NCBI GenBank assembly: GCA_050944855.1 | Contig: JBMNRU010000005.1 | Location: 86,727-150,726, forward strand | Reading direction: 5' to 3' | From: Lactonifactor sp050944855 | Lineage (GTDB): Bacteria; Bacillota; Clostridia; Lachnospirales; Lachnospiraceae | DNA length: 64,000 nt | Shown here: piece by piece, positions 53,235 to 62,141 of the stretch | How positions within the stretch are numbered: the stretch's first letter is position 1 | Layout: each line of letters starts with the position of its first letter | Position numbers and translations under genes: made by a program | The notes under the pieces: generated by a model | Seen by the model: only the letters and a program-made list of their open reading frames with translations | Databases searched by the model: none | What the model was told of the DNA's origin: nothing

Positions 53235-53918
53235 ATGATTGATTTAAAGGGCGTTAGTAAGTCCTATGCAAAGGGCCAGCCGGCCGTGGATGATGTGACT
53301 TTGCATGTGGACAAGGGTGAATTCGTATTTATCGTAGGTAACAGCGGTTCCGGAAAGTCAACATTAATTAAGTTGCTTTTGAAGGAATTGGATGCCACTT
53401 CCGGTCAGATTGTGGTAAATGGACAGGATCTGGGCAAGATGAAACACAGAAAGGTTGCCAAGTACCGTCGTGGGATCGGTGTGGTTTTCCAGGATTTCCG
53501 TTTATTAAAGGATCGGAATGTCTATGAGAACGTAGCCTTTGCACAGCGTGTTATCGAACGGCCTACCCGTGTAATCAAAAAGAGAGTGCCGGAAGTACTG
53601 ACTGTCGTTGGTCTGGCAACAAAATACCGTTCCTATCCAAGGGAACTTTCCGGCGGAGAGCAGCAAAGGGTTGCTTTGGCCCGTGCGCTGGTAAATCGTC
53701 CGGCTCTGCTGCTGGCAGATGAGCCGACAGGTAATCTGGATCCCAACAATTCTTTTGAGATCATGAAGCTTTTAGAAGAAATTAACCAGCGGGGAACAAC
53801 TGTACTTGTGGTAACTCATAATCGTGAAATCGTGAATGCTATGAAGAAACGTGTCATTACCATGAAGAAAGGCGTCATTGTGAGCGACGAAAAAGAAGGT
53901 GGATACGATGAGGCTTAG
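53235..53918 (+). CDS. ftsE: cell division ATP-binding protein FtsE
   Basis: This 227-residue ATPase has Walker A GNSGSGKST, signature LSGGEQQRVALARAL and Walker B LLLADEPTGNLDP. With FtsX it transmits signals to peptidoglycan hydrolases in division and, in Bacillus, to sporulation timing. An AGGAGG site precedes ATG 53235. It overlaps ftsX by 11 bp. Confidence 0.96.
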   Translation: MIDLKGVSKSYAKGQPAVDDVTLHVDKGEFVFIVGNSGSGKSTLIKLLLKELDATSGQIVVNGQDLGKMKHRKVAKYRRGIGVVFQDFRLLKDRNVYENVAFAQRVIERPTRVIKKRVPEVLTVVGLATKYRSYPRELSGGEQQRVALARALVNRPALLLADEPTGNLDPNNSFEIMKLLEEINQRGTTVLVVTHNREIVNAMKKRVITMKKGVIVSDEKEGGYDEA

Positions 53919-54819
53919 TACGATTTTCTATATATTAAAACAGGGCGTAAAAAATATTTTTAGAAATATTCGTTTTTCTCTGGCTTCCGTAGGAACCATG
54001 GCTGCGTGTATTTTCCTTTTTGGAATCTTTCTGGCTATCGTGATGAATTTCCGTTATATTGTGCATACGGCGGAAGAGGGCGTAGCGATTACCGTATTCT
54101 TTGATGAGGATACCAGTCAGGAGCAGATTGATGCCATTGGTCAGGATATCCGAAACCGTCCCGAAGTAAAAGATGTGGTATATATGTCCGCAGAAGATGC
54201 ATGGGATCAGTTTAAGGATAATTATTTCGGCGAATCTGCAGATATGCTTGCCGAGGGATTTAAGGAAGACAATCCACTGGCTAATTCTGCCAGTTATGCA
54301 GTTTACGTGGAAAATATCGAAAGTCAGACGGACCTGGTGGAATTTATTGAAGGCTTAGAAGGTGTCAGAAGCGTAAATCAGTCCAAAGTAGCGGCAGATA
54401 CCCTGAGTACGTTCAATACTTTGATCGGATATGTATCCCTGGCGATCATTGCTATTTTGCTGGCGGTTGCCTTTTTCCTGATCAGCAATACGATTACCAT
54501 GGGTATTTCAATTCGAAGAGAAGAGATCGGTATCATGAAACTGATCGGTGCGACAGACTTTTTTGTAAGATCACCGTTTATTATTGAAGGAATTTTGATC
54601 GGCTGTGTAGGTGCAGCAATACCTCTGATTATTTTATATTTCCTCTATAATGAAGTGATTCAGTATATTCTGGAACGTTTTCATATGCTTGCCAATATTA
54701 TGCAGTTTTTGCCGGTAGGAAACGTGTATGATTATCTGCTGCCGGTAGGATTAGGTTTGGGAATCGGCATCGGATTTTTGGGAAGTATTTTCAGTGTAAG
54801 AAAGCATTTACGGGTATAG
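53908..54819 (+). CDS. ftsX: cell division protein FtsX
   Basis: This ~303-residue permease has one N-terminal helix (about 20-45), an extracytoplasmic domain (residues ~50-165) and three C-terminal helices. The domain is of the type that binds hydrolase activators. ATG 53908 after GAAGGTGG is preferred over an ATG three codons earlier. It pairs with ftsE; a hairpin separates it from the ctp gene. Confidence 0.95.
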   Translation: MRLSTIFYILKQGVKNIFRNIRFSLASVGTMAACIFLFGIFLAIVMNFRYIVHTAEEGVAITVFFDEDTSQEQIDAIGQDIRNRPEVKDVVYMSAEDAWDQFKDNYFGESADMLAEGFKEDNPLANSASYAVYVENIESQTDLVEFIEGLEGVRSVNQSKVAADTLSTFNTLIGYVSLAIIAILLAVAFFLISNTITMGISIRREEIGIMKLIGATDFFVRSPFIIEGILIGCVGAAIPLIILYFLYNEVIQYILERFHMLANIMQFLPVGNVYDYLLPVGLGLGIGIGFLGSIFSVRKHLRV

Positions 54820-54844
54820 TTATTTCATATAATGATACTAAGAA

Positions 54845-54877
54845 AAAGCTTCAAGGGGAAATTCCTTTTGAAGCTTT
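54845..54877 (+). terminator. hairpin between ftsX and the ctp gene
   Basis: AAAGCTTCAAGG (54845-54856) pairs with CCTTTTGAAGCTTT (54864-54877). The tail ATTCGTT lacks a U-run, so it may only attenuate. Confidence 0.5.
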
Positions 54878-54897
54878 ATTCGTTAAGGAGACCGTTT

Positions 54898-56124
54898 ATG
54901 GAAAATAAGAAATTTGTCAAAGGATTTTTGCTGGGAGTTTTTATGACGGCTGTCATTGGCCTGGGTGTATATCTGTTTGTGTTTCCCAAAGCATCGCAAT
55001 ATCTGAAAACCGGAGAAGGCTCATCAAAACAGGAAGCAGAAAAAGTGGATCCGGATAGTCTGGAAGCCAAGGCTAAGATTGAGGCCCTGGAATATCTCAT
55101 AGATAAGTTGTATCTGGACGATGTAGATAAAAATGCATTGACAGAGAGTATGTATGCGGGAATGGTGGAAGGTCTGGGAGATCCATACAGCCATTATTAT
55201 ACAAAAGAGGAATATGAAGCGCTTCAGGAGTCTACTTCGGGAGAATTCGAGGGAATTGGCATTATTATGCAGCAGGATCCGGATACCGGTATCATTACGG
55301 TTGCGCGCTGCTATGAGAATGCACCGGCAGCGAACGCGGGCGTTTTGCCGGGTGATGCTTTTTATACGGTAAATGGGGTACAGGTGACAGGCATGGAATT
55401 GTCTGCTGTATCAGATATGATCCGAAAGTCTGAGAGTCCGGTAGCTCATCTGGTATTGGTGAGAGAGGGAAACACCGATTATGTGGAAGTGGATGTAGAA
55501 CGGGCTGTGGTGGAAGTACCTTCTGTTACCTATGAAATGCTGGACAATAAGGTGGGCTACATAGGTATTTATGAATTTACCAGTGTCACACCGCAGCAGT
55601 ATGCCGATGCGTTTGAAGATCTGAAAAGCCAGGGAATACAAAAGCTGGTCATTGATCTTCGGGGAAATCCGGGCGGTCTGCTGACATCTGTGACCAGTAT
55701 TCTGGAAACCATGTTGCCGGAAGGACTCATTGTATACACGGAAGATAAGTATGGGAACCGGAAAGAATTGACAAGTGACGGAGAATCTGTTCTGGATCTG
55801 CCGCTGGCAGTACTGGTGAATGAATACAGCGCCAGTGCATCTGAGATTTTTGCGGGAGCAGTTCAGGACTATGGCATCGGTACCATTGTGGGAACGACCA
55901 CCTTTGGAAAAGGAATTGTGCAGTCCATTCAGACCTTGTCTGACGGCAGTGCAGTAAAGCTGACAATAGCCAATTACTATACACCTAAGGGAAGAAATAT
56001 TCATGGAACGGGTATTTGTCCAGACGTAGAAGTGGAGTTGGATGAAGCCCTGAAACAGAAAATAGCGATTACCCATGAGGAAGATAATCAGCTGCAGAAA
56101 GCGCTGGAAGTACTGGGAGAGTAG
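54898..56124 (+). CDS. S41-family C-terminal processing peptidase (CtpB-like)
   Basis: This ~408-residue protease has an N-terminal membrane helix (GFLLGVFMTAVIGLGVYLFV), a PDZ domain (about 110-190) and the S41 catalytic core. The serine lies in EYSASASEIFAGA and the lysine in TTTFGKGIVQ. In Bacillus CtpB cleaves SpoIVFA to fire sigma K; the same ftsE-ftsX-ctpB order exists there. GTATA with GATACTA near 54814-54840 resembles a forespore promoter, but the 15-bp spacing is short. ATG 54898 follows AAGGAG. Confidence 0.9.
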   Translation: MENKKFVKGFLLGVFMTAVIGLGVYLFVFPKASQYLKTGEGSSKQEAEKVDPDSLEAKAKIEALEYLIDKLYLDDVDKNALTESMYAGMVEGLGDPYSHYYTKEEYEALQESTSGEFEGIGIIMQQDPDTGIITVARCYENAPAANAGVLPGDAFYTVNGVQVTGMELSAVSDMIRKSESPVAHLVLVREGNTDYVEVDVERAVVEVPSVTYEMLDNKVGYIGIYEFTSVTPQQYADAFEDLKSQGIQKLVIDLRGNPGGLLTSVTSILETMLPEGLIVYTEDKYGNRKELTSDGESVLDLPLAVLVNEYSASASEIFAGAVQDYGIGTIVGTTTFGKGIVQSIQTLSDGSAVKLTIANYYTPKGRNIHGTGICPDVEVELDEALKQKIAITHEEDNQLQKALEVLGE

Positions 56125-56148
56125 GATAAGATACACAACAAGCAAAAA

Positions 56149-56190
56149 AGAAGTGTTCATTCCGTGTCGGAAGACCGGATGAACACTTCT
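56149..56190. terminator. bidirectional terminator between ctp and the SEC-C gene
   Basis: AGAAGTGTTCAT (56149-56160) and ATGAACACTTCT (56179-56190) pair perfectly, with A-rich sequence upstream and T-rich downstream. It serves two convergent genes. Confidence 0.9.
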
Positions 56191-56207
56191 TTCGGTTTTT
56201 GATTTTT

Positions 56208-56708
56208 TTATCTGCCGCAGCACTGTTTGTATTTTTTGCCGCTTCCACACGGACATGGATCATTACGTCCGATCTTTGGCCCTTTTACGATGGTTCCGGA
56301 CTTTTTCTGCTCCAGATACAGTTCTTTTTGACGTTCCTCTGTAAAAATGTCATTCCAGGCAGGAAGTTTGTACAGCCAATCTGCTTTTGCATCCACCATG
56401 TTTTTGTATAACAGTTCTTTGTCAAATCCCAGATTCACAGTGGTGTCTTCTTCCAGCTCTTCCAGATTGTTTTTCTCTTTTAAGCTGTCATTAATGCCAT
56501 CCAGGAAACCTACCATGGTCAGAACTTCTACGTTATATTTTTCAGCCAGTTCTTTTACAGTACCGGTTACGACTTCATCCGGATTAGCCAGCAACTGTTC
56601 GTAAATGCCTTTTTCAATTAAAAAATAATTTGTCCAGAACTTCTGTAATTTGCCTCTGTCATTCTGGTTAGCGTACGCAATATCTCTCCAGTTTTTTAAT
56701 AATCCCAT
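56208..56708 (-). CDS. SEC-C metal-binding domain protein
   Basis: This ~166-residue protein ends with GRNDPCPCGSGKKYKQCCGR, the SEC-C zinc motif (CxC...CC) known from the tail of SecA and from many small proteins. The helical N-terminal part has no assigned family. The start at 56708 has AAAGGTGG about eight bases upstream on the minus strand; a longer frame begins 20 codons earlier but lacks a site. The gene runs opposite to its neighbours to the left. Function is unknown, possibly protein quality control. Confidence 0.8.
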   Translation of the reverse strand: MGLLKNWRDIAYANQNDRGKLQKFWTNYFLIEKGIYEQLLANPDEVVTGTVKELAEKYNVEVLTMVGFLDGINDSLKEKNNLEELEEDTTVNLGFDKELLYKNMVDAKADWLYKLPAWNDIFTEERQKELYLEQKKSGTIVKGPKIGRNDPCPCGSGKKYKQCCGR

Positions 56709-56749
56709 GTGTCTTACCACCTTTATTTTATATTCTTCTGTTATATGGG

Positions 56750-56774
56750 AGTTCCATGGCTCTGCCATGGAACT
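56750..56774. repeat. perfect inverted repeat between two minus-strand genes
   Basis: AGTTCCATGGC (56750-56760) and GCCATGGAACT (56764-56774) are 11-bp arms around TCT. On the minus strand it lies between the alarmone synthetase and SEC-C genes with no U-run, so it may stabilise or separate their mRNAs rather than terminate. Confidence 0.6.
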
Positions 56775-56803
56775 GTAACAGATATAGTATAAACGATGAC
56801 AAG

Positions 56804-57505
56804 CTATTTTTCAATCCTTTTCTCGGGTTTCTTCTGTTCGATCAGCTTCCTGGTAGAGAGCATTTTATCGTCTACGTGTTTTCCCAAAACGGCACATTCG
56901 TTTAATTCACGAAAAAGTTCAGGATCATGTGCCAGAGCTTGTTTATAACGGGTACGGTGATCCAGGCGTGCCCAGAAATCCATAATGACTGTCCGCAGCT
57001 GTATTTCTACGCGGACAGGCTTTTCGCTTTGCGCAGAGGGCAGAGGAACTTCCGTGATAATATGCAGGCTGCGGTAGCCGCTTTTTTTCGGTTTTTTAAT
57101 AAAATCTTTTTCTTTTACCACGTGAATGTCTTTCCATTTACAGATGCCGTCCCTCAAGGCATAGACATCATCCGTATAATCGCATACGATACGCACCCCC
57201 GCGATATCGTTGAGATGTTCCACGGCGTGTCTGGCGCTGATGGGGTATCCTTTGTGGCGTAATTTACGGATAATACTTTCGGGGGTTTTGATCCGGGATG
57301 TGGTGTATTCTGCAATTTCCCGGTCGTATTTTTGAGACAGTTCTGCAGCCAAAGTTTTCAGATGTGCCGATACGATGGTCATAGCCTGCTGATACTCTTC
57401 CAGAATTTTCTTTTTTTCAATTTCTTCCCGTAATTTTTTTTCCTGTTTTTTCAATTCTTTATCTGACACTTTATTCTTTATCCTTTTTACTAGGCTTACA
57501 TACAT
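56804..57505 (-). CDS. small alarmone synthetase (RelQ/YjbM-type GTP pyrophosphokinase)
   Basis: This 233-residue protein has only the (p)ppGpp synthetase domain: DIAGVRIVCDYTDDVYAL, KKSGYRSLHIITEVPL and VEIQLRTVIMDFWARLDH match the GTP-binding and catalytic motifs. A hydrolase domain is absent, so it should only make alarmones in response to stress. The start at 57505 is uncertain: a GTG at 57469 with AAGGATA upstream is also possible. The N- and C-termini are Lys-rich. Confidence 0.88.
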   Translation of the reverse strand: MYVSLVKRIKNKVSDKELKKQEKKLREEIEKKKILEEYQQAMTIVSAHLKTLAAELSQKYDREIAEYTTSRIKTPESIIRKLRHKGYPISARHAVEHLNDIAGVRIVCDYTDDVYALRDGICKWKDIHVVKEKDFIKKPKKSGYRSLHIITEVPLPSAQSEKPVRVEIQLRTVIMDFWARLDHRTRYKQALAHDPELFRELNECAVLGKHVDDKMLSTRKLIEQKKPEKRIEK

Positions 57506-57698
57506 GATTACCTATCGCTCTATTATTAAAACCTACATAATTATTATATCCTTTTTTCTGTTTTTTGCCATTCCCAAACAGTTAATAATTAGAAAAAAGA
57601 GGTTAAATATTTTGAGTGTGCAGGTGCCGGAATAGAATTTATATCCCTGGGAATGTTATATAGAAGCAATTTAAGATGTGAGAAACAGGAGGAATAAA

Positions 57699-58340
57699 AT
57701 GGGCTGGAACCAGAAACAAAAAAGGCAGCGTTTTTTCACAATGATCTTTGGAGCGTTTATTATATTTTTTACCGGATATCCCCATATCTGGTCCGTGTAT
57801 CAACCATATGTAATAACAGAAACTGGCTGGTCTGCCGGGCAGGCTTCCTACTGCTTTTAGGCGCCATGTTCTGTGGGCTTATGCCTTATTTTTTGATTTC
57901 TCCGGTTGCGCTGACGCTACAAATGGAACGGGGAACAGCCGCGGCTGTCTATGCCAGCGTTATCAGACCGAATAGGACGTACCCGGTGTATTCGATGGGT
58001 TTTAATTCTTGCGGCCGTACTTATGGTGACTTTTTTATTCCCCCGGCCTGTACTGACCATGACAGCGGTTATCTGGCTGTATGGTTATTATGGGGGGATT
58101 ATGGGACTATTTCCATCTTATACCAGTTCCATATTCGGATTGCGTTATGCAGGAGAAAATTATGCCTATGTGCTGCTGGGGATGATATTGGCCGCTTTGG
58201 GAGCCTTGCTTTTGTCGGATATGGTTTTCAGTGGGGGCGGCACACAGGAAATACTATTTGTATTGGGAATGATATTTTCCGTTATTGCCTTAATATGTGT
58301 GCTGTTCCTTGACAGAAGACGCAAGAAGGCGGTAAAATAA
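57699..58340 (+). pseudogene. broken MFS transporter (OFA-type) gene
   Basis: Translation starts at ATG 57699 after AGGAGG with a typical OFA-family first helix and the GWSAGQASYCF motif, then stops at TAG 57858-57860. The next piece (LLLGAMFCGLMPYFLISPVA then LTLQMERG) and the C-terminal LSDRIGRTR...GLRYAGENYAYVLLG piece lie in different frames. Compared with a ~400-residue MFS protein, only ~210 residues remain, so there are both an internal deletion and frameshifts. It is not functional as one protein. Confidence 0.85.
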
Positions 58341-58376
58341 GTGTCTTATTATAGAAAAGAAAAAAGGAGAGGAAAT

Positions 58377-59114
58377 ATGCCGGAAATTATTCTTATGGCA
58401 GCCGGAGTCTGTTGTGTGTTATATTATGTTGTTATTGTCCTGCATGCGGGAAAACAGGCTATATTTGCCCGGTTTTGGCTGACTTTAGGAATATTTCTGC
58501 TGTCCGCCAGGATTTGGTGGAGAATGTTGATGTTTTTGCCGCTTTGGGGCAAATGGCTTCTTGCAGGTATGATACTTGCAGCCGGAGTATTGTTTGTGAT
58601 TACTCAAGTTTGTATCATCCTTGGGATGCAGCAAAAGACTGTTTCCGGTCTTTCTTATATCATCGTCTTAGGAGCCGGGGTAAATGGTACGGTTCCCAGC
58701 CGTTCTCTTCTTCGAAGAATTGAGAAGGCAGCGGAATATCTGCAGGCAAATCCGGATACAAAGGCTATTTTGTCGGGAGGTCAGGGAATCAGGGAAGACA
58801 TTACGGAGGCTGCTGCCATGAAACAATGTCTTTTAGAGAGAGGAATTGAAGAAGAACGCCTGATTTTAGAGGGTGAGTCTACAAATACCTGGGAAAATAT
58901 GAAATATTCACAGCAGTTTTTAGATATAGAGCGGGATGCAGCAGCGGTAGTGACCAATAATTTTCATGTGTTTCGCAGTATGGCTATCGGGAAAAAGCTG
59001 GGGTATCAGGAGCTTTACGGTCTTCCTGCCGCGTCGGACGGGGTTTTGCAGGCAAATTATCTGGTCCGGGAATTTTTTGCCCTTATAAAAGACAAAATAA
59101 CAGGAAATATTTGA
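58377..59114 (+). CDS. YdcF-family (DUF218) membrane protein
   Basis: This ~245-residue protein has three N-terminal helices (about 5-90) and a C-terminal DUF218 domain: IIVLGAGVNGTVPSRSLLRR, AILSGGQGIREDITEAAAM and STNTWENMKYSQ match. Relatives (YdcF, SanA, ElyC) act in envelope biogenesis or vancomycin resistance; the exact reaction is unknown. ATG 58377 follows AAGGAGAGG. It is followed by the thrS promoter. Confidence 0.88.
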   Translation: MPEIILMAAGVCCVLYYVVIVLHAGKQAIFARFWLTLGIFLLSARIWWRMLMFLPLWGKWLLAGMILAAGVLFVITQVCIILGMQQKTVSGLSYIIVLGAGVNGTVPSRSLLRRIEKAAEYLQANPDTKAILSGGQGIREDITEAAAMKQCLLERGIEEERLILEGESTNTWENMKYSQQFLDIERDAAAVVTNNFHVFRSMAIGKKLGYQELYGLPAASDGVLQANYLVREFFALIKDKITGNI

Positions 59115-59115
59115 G

Positions 59116-59143
59116 TTGACAAAAAGATGGAAACGTTTATAAT
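59116..59143 (+). promoter_or_regulatory. promoter of the thrS T-box transcript
   Basis: TTGACA (59116-59121), a 16-bp spacer and TATAAT (59138-59143), both consensus hexamers, start the thrS leader. Confidence 0.8.
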
Positions 59144-59149
59144 GTAAGT

Positions 59150-59421
59150 TACATAAAACAACACGATGACGAGACGAGTAAAATGTGGAATACTCCAGAG
59201 AAAGATGTGTATGCTGGGAGCATCTTAGTCAGGAAGCATTTGAAAACTACCTCCGAGTGGCCCCAATCCGGTCCGGCCGACACCGTTACCGTCGAATGAA
59301 GTGGTTAACCTGTTCTCGAAAGAGAGAACGTTATACAAGAAGGGTGGAACCGCGAGCTGAATTGCATGTATGCTCGTCCCTTACGAATTGCGGAGTCAAG
59401 TCGTAAGCGACGGGCTTTTTT
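59150..59421 (+). promoter_or_regulatory. T-box leader of thrS with terminator
   Basis: The T-box AGGGTGGAACCGCG is at 59341-59354, with stem I sequences (GATGACGAGACGAG and a GAGAAAG segment) upstream. TCCCTTACGA near 59377 pairs with TCGTAAGCGACGGG (59401-59414), then six T, giving the competing terminator. ACC within GACACCG near 59278 is a possible threonine specifier. Uncharged tRNA-Thr should relieve termination into thrS. Confidence 0.9.
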
Positions 59422-59478
59422 GATCTATACGCTCCGCATGTATTTTATGTACTAAATTTTAGAAAAGGAGAGAAAAAC

Positions 59479-61434
59479 ATGATTATCACACTGAAAGACG
59501 GCTCTAAAAAAGAGTACAGTGAAGAAAAGGCAGTTATTGATATCGCTTATGATATTAGCGAAGGCCTGGCAAGAGCAGCCTGCGCTGCAGAAGTCAATGG
59601 AGAAGTAGTAGATCTTCGTACAGTAGTAAATGCTGATTGTGAGGTTAATATTTTAACCGCAAAAGATCCGGCCGGTCTGGCTGCACTTCGTCATACGGCT
59701 TCTCATGTATTGGCTGAAGCTGTAAAAAATCTGTATCCGGAAGCAAAATTGGCAATCGGACCGTCGATTGACACTGGATTTTATTATGATTTTGAACATG
59801 AACCTTTCTCCAGAGAGGATCTGGATGCCATTGAAAAAGAGATGAAGAAAATCATCAAAAAAGGCAATAAACTGGAGAAATTTACACTTCCGAGAAAAGA
59901 CGCTTTGACTGCCATGGAAACGAAAGGGGAACCATATAAGGTAGAATTGATTCAGGATCTGCCGGAAGATGAGGAGATCTCTTTTTATGCGCAGGGAGAT
60001 TTTACGGATCTGTGTGCCGGCCCTCATCTGATAAGTGTAAGAGGAGTGAAAGCATTTAAATTGCTTTCTTCTTCCGGCGCTTACTGGAGAGGTGATGAAA
60101 AGAATAAAATGCTGGCCAGAATTTATGGTACCGCTTACGGAACCAAAGAGGAACTGGCTGCACATCTGGAACAGATGGAGGAAGCAAAAAAACGTGACCA
60201 CAACAAGCTGGGCCGTGAAATGGAATTATTTACAACGGTAGATGTGATCGGTCAGGGACTTCCGCTGCTGATGCCTAAGGGAGTTACCATCATCAAAGAA
60301 CTGCAGCGCTGGATCGAAGATTTAGAGGATAATGAGTGGGGCTATGTCCGTACGAAAACGCCTCTTATGGCTAAGAGCGATCTGTATAAGATTTCCGGTC
60401 ACTGGGATCACTACAAAGAAGGCATGTTTGTACTGGGCGATGAAGAGAAGGATAAAGAAGTATTCGCACTTCGTCCTATGACTTGTCCATTCCAGTATTA
60501 TGTATACAAAGCATCTCAGCACAGCTATAAGGAACTGCCGCTTCGCTACGGAGAGACATCAACCTTGTTCCGTAATGAGGATTCCGGCGAAATGCACGGT
60601 CTGACCCGTGTACGTCAGTTTACGATTTCTGAGGGCCATTTGATCGTTCGTCCGGATCAGATGGTGGAAGAATTCAAAGGCTGTCTGGCTTTGGCAAAGC
60701 ACTGTCTGCAGACCTTGGGACTGCAGGAGGATGTTACTTATCATCTGTCCAAATGGGATCCCAATAACAGAGAAAAATATATCGGTGAGCCGGAGGTATG
60801 GAATGAAACAGAGCAGCACATCCGTGAGGTGCTGACGGAACTGGAAATCCCATTTGTAGAAGATGTGGGAGAGGCTGCATTCTACGGACCGAAGGTAGAT
60901 ATCAATGCGAAAAATGTATACGGAAAAGAAGATACTATGATAACGATCCAGTGGGATGCGCTGCTGGCAGAACAGTTTGATATGTACTTTATTGACCAGA
61001 ACGGGGAAAAGGTTCGTCCATACATTATCCATAGAACTTCCATTGGATGTTACGAAAGAACCCTTGCATGGCTGATCGAAAAATACGCCGGTCTGTTTCC
61101 GACTTGGTTATGTCCGGAGCAGGTACGTGTATTGCCGATTTCCGAAAAATTCCAGAAGTATGCGGAAGAAGTACAGACACAGCTGAAATCCAATGGAATT
61201 CGCAGCACGGTAGATAACAGAAGTGAAAAAATTGGTTATAAAATCCGGGAAGCCCGTATGAACAAAGTTCCGTACATGTTAGTAGTTGGTGGGAAGGAAG
61301 AAGAAGAGAATGTGGTATCGGTAAGAAGCCGTTATCTGGGTGACGAAGGTCAAAAACCGCTTCATGATTTTATTCAGGCAATCTGTGAAGAAATACGTAC
61401 AAAAGAAATTCGTAAAATCGAAGTAGAAAACTGA
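59479..61434 (+). CDS. thrS: threonine--tRNA ligase
   Basis: This 651-residue class II synthetase has the N-terminal TGS domain, the editing domain with HTASHVLAEAVK and the zinc-binding core (RPMTCPFQYYVY, EFRNE-like TSTLFRNEDSGEMHGLTRVRQFT and HRTSIGCYERT). The C-terminal anticodon-binding domain ends the protein. AAAGGAGAG precedes ATG 59479. The T-box upstream couples its expression to tRNA-Thr charging. Confidence 0.97.
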   Translation: MIITLKDGSKKEYSEEKAVIDIAYDISEGLARAACAAEVNGEVVDLRTVVNADCEVNILTAKDPAGLAALRHTASHVLAEAVKNLYPEAKLAIGPSIDTGFYYDFEHEPFSREDLDAIEKEMKKIIKKGNKLEKFTLPRKDALTAMETKGEPYKVELIQDLPEDEEISFYAQGDFTDLCAGPHLISVRGVKAFKLLSSSGAYWRGDEKNKMLARIYGTAYGTKEELAAHLEQMEEAKKRDHNKLGREMELFTTVDVIGQGLPLLMPKGVTIIKELQRWIEDLEDNEWGYVRTKTPLMAKSDLYKISGHWDHYKEGMFVLGDEEKDKEVFALRPMTCPFQYYVYKASQHSYKELPLRYGETSTLFRNEDSGEMHGLTRVRQFTISEGHLIVRPDQMVEEFKGCLALAKHCLQTLGLQEDVTYHLSKWDPNNREKYIGEPEVWNETEQHIREVLTELEIPFVEDVGEAAFYGPKVDINAKNVYGKEDTMITIQWDALLAEQFDMYFIDQNGEKVRPYIIHRTSIGCYERTLAWLIEKYAGLFPTWLCPEQVRVLPISEKFQKYAEEVQTQLKSNGIRSTVDNRSEKIGYKIREARMNKVPYMLVVGGKEEEENVVSVRSRYLGDEGQKPLHDFIQAICEEIRTKEIRKIEVEN

Positions 61435-61435
61435 T

Positions 61436-61465
61436 GTATAGCTTCCGGCTGTCCGCGGCATACTA
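61436..61465 (+). promoter_or_regulatory. sigma-G-type promoter for the DUF1540 gene
   Basis: GTATA (61436-61440), an 18-bp spacer and a perfect CATACTA (61459-61465) match the forespore sigma-G consensus. It lies 29 bp before the DUF1540 start, within the thrS 3' flank. Confidence 0.7.
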
Positions 61466-61494
61466 ACTCTGATAAAATAAAGGAGGTAATGAAT

Positions 61495-61809
61495 ATGCCA
61501 TTATTAAATTGTACAGCCAGAACATGCGTATATAACTCTGATGAGTATTGTTCCAAAGGAGATATCCAGGTAGATGGAGAGCGTGCTACAACAGTAGACG
61601 GAACCTGCTGTAAAAGTTTTAAGGAACGTACGAATGAAGCAGCGTCTAACAGCTGTGGATGCGGTTGTAAGACGATTGATGTGGATTGTTCTGTCAGTCA
61701 GTGTGTGTTTAACGACCACAAAAAGTGTAAAGCAGATAAGATCACCATCACAGGTGCAGCTGCCTGTCATAAAGAAGAGACAAGCTGCGGAAGTTTCCGG
61801 GAGAAATAG
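61495..61809 (+). CDS. DUF1540 cysteine-rich protein with two repeats
   Basis: This ~104-residue protein has two DUF1540 copies: NCTARTCVYNSDEYCSKGDI...CCKSF and DCSVSQCVFNDHKKCKADKI...SCGSF, joined by a CGCGC linker. DUF1540 proteins are common in spore formers; the regular cysteines suggest metal binding or cross-linking. The forespore-type promoter upstream points to a spore-associated protein. ATG 61495 is eight bases after AGGAGG and is preferred over ATG 61489. Confidence 0.85.
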   Translation: MPLLNCTARTCVYNSDEYCSKGDIQVDGERATTVDGTCCKSFKERTNEAASNSCGCGCKTIDVDCSVSQCVFNDHKKCKADKITITGAAACHKEETSCGSFREK

Positions 61810-61818
61810 AAGGAAATG

Positions 61819-61852
61819 CAGGGACGGCCAATTTTCGGACGTCCCTGTGTTA
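61819..61852 (+). terminator. terminator after the DUF1540 gene
   Basis: CAGGGACG (61819-61826) pairs with CGTCCCTG (61840-61847), followed by TGTTAT. Confidence 0.7.
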
Positions 61853-61865
61853 TAAGAAAAAATGC

Positions 61866-61894
61866 TTGACATGGGGTACAAATTGTGGTAATCT
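61866..61894 (+). promoter_or_regulatory. promoter of the infC-rpmI-rplT operon
   Basis: TTGACA (61866-61871), a 17-bp spacer and TAATCT (61889-61894). Confidence 0.75.
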
Positions 61895-61899
61895 GTTTA

Positions 61900-62127
61900 A
61901 GGTTTAAAATGTGTAAAGAAAGCAGAGCGTCCACTCTCACCCAGGCATTTGACCCATGACCTGCGGTTTATAAAGATACTCATAATGGAGGATACGGTTG
62001 TATCTGTTTATGTGTGTAGTATGTGGATGGCCTGTGCCGTCCTTTTTTATTGTATAAAAGAGTATTATGCATCGGGACTTAAGCTTTACATATGAGGGCA
62101 ATGAGTGGTAGAAAATTATCAATTTAT
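61900..62127 (+). promoter_or_regulatory. infC (L20-type) leader with terminator
   Basis: The ~230-nt leader holds a GAGCGTCCACTCTC segment and the hairpin GATAC/GTATC near 61991. GGATGGC (62025-62031) with GCCGTCC (62036-62042) and six T form a terminator. In Firmicutes this operon is controlled by L20 binding its leader; the order infC-rpmI-rplT and this position fit that system. Detailed pairing to a known L20 model was not verified. Confidence 0.75.
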
Positions 62128-62141
62128 GGAGGTGTACTACT

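Noticed and set aside
59185..59406. 73-codon frame upstream of thrS
   Set aside because: It overlaps the T-box leader, whose RNA motifs account for the sequence.
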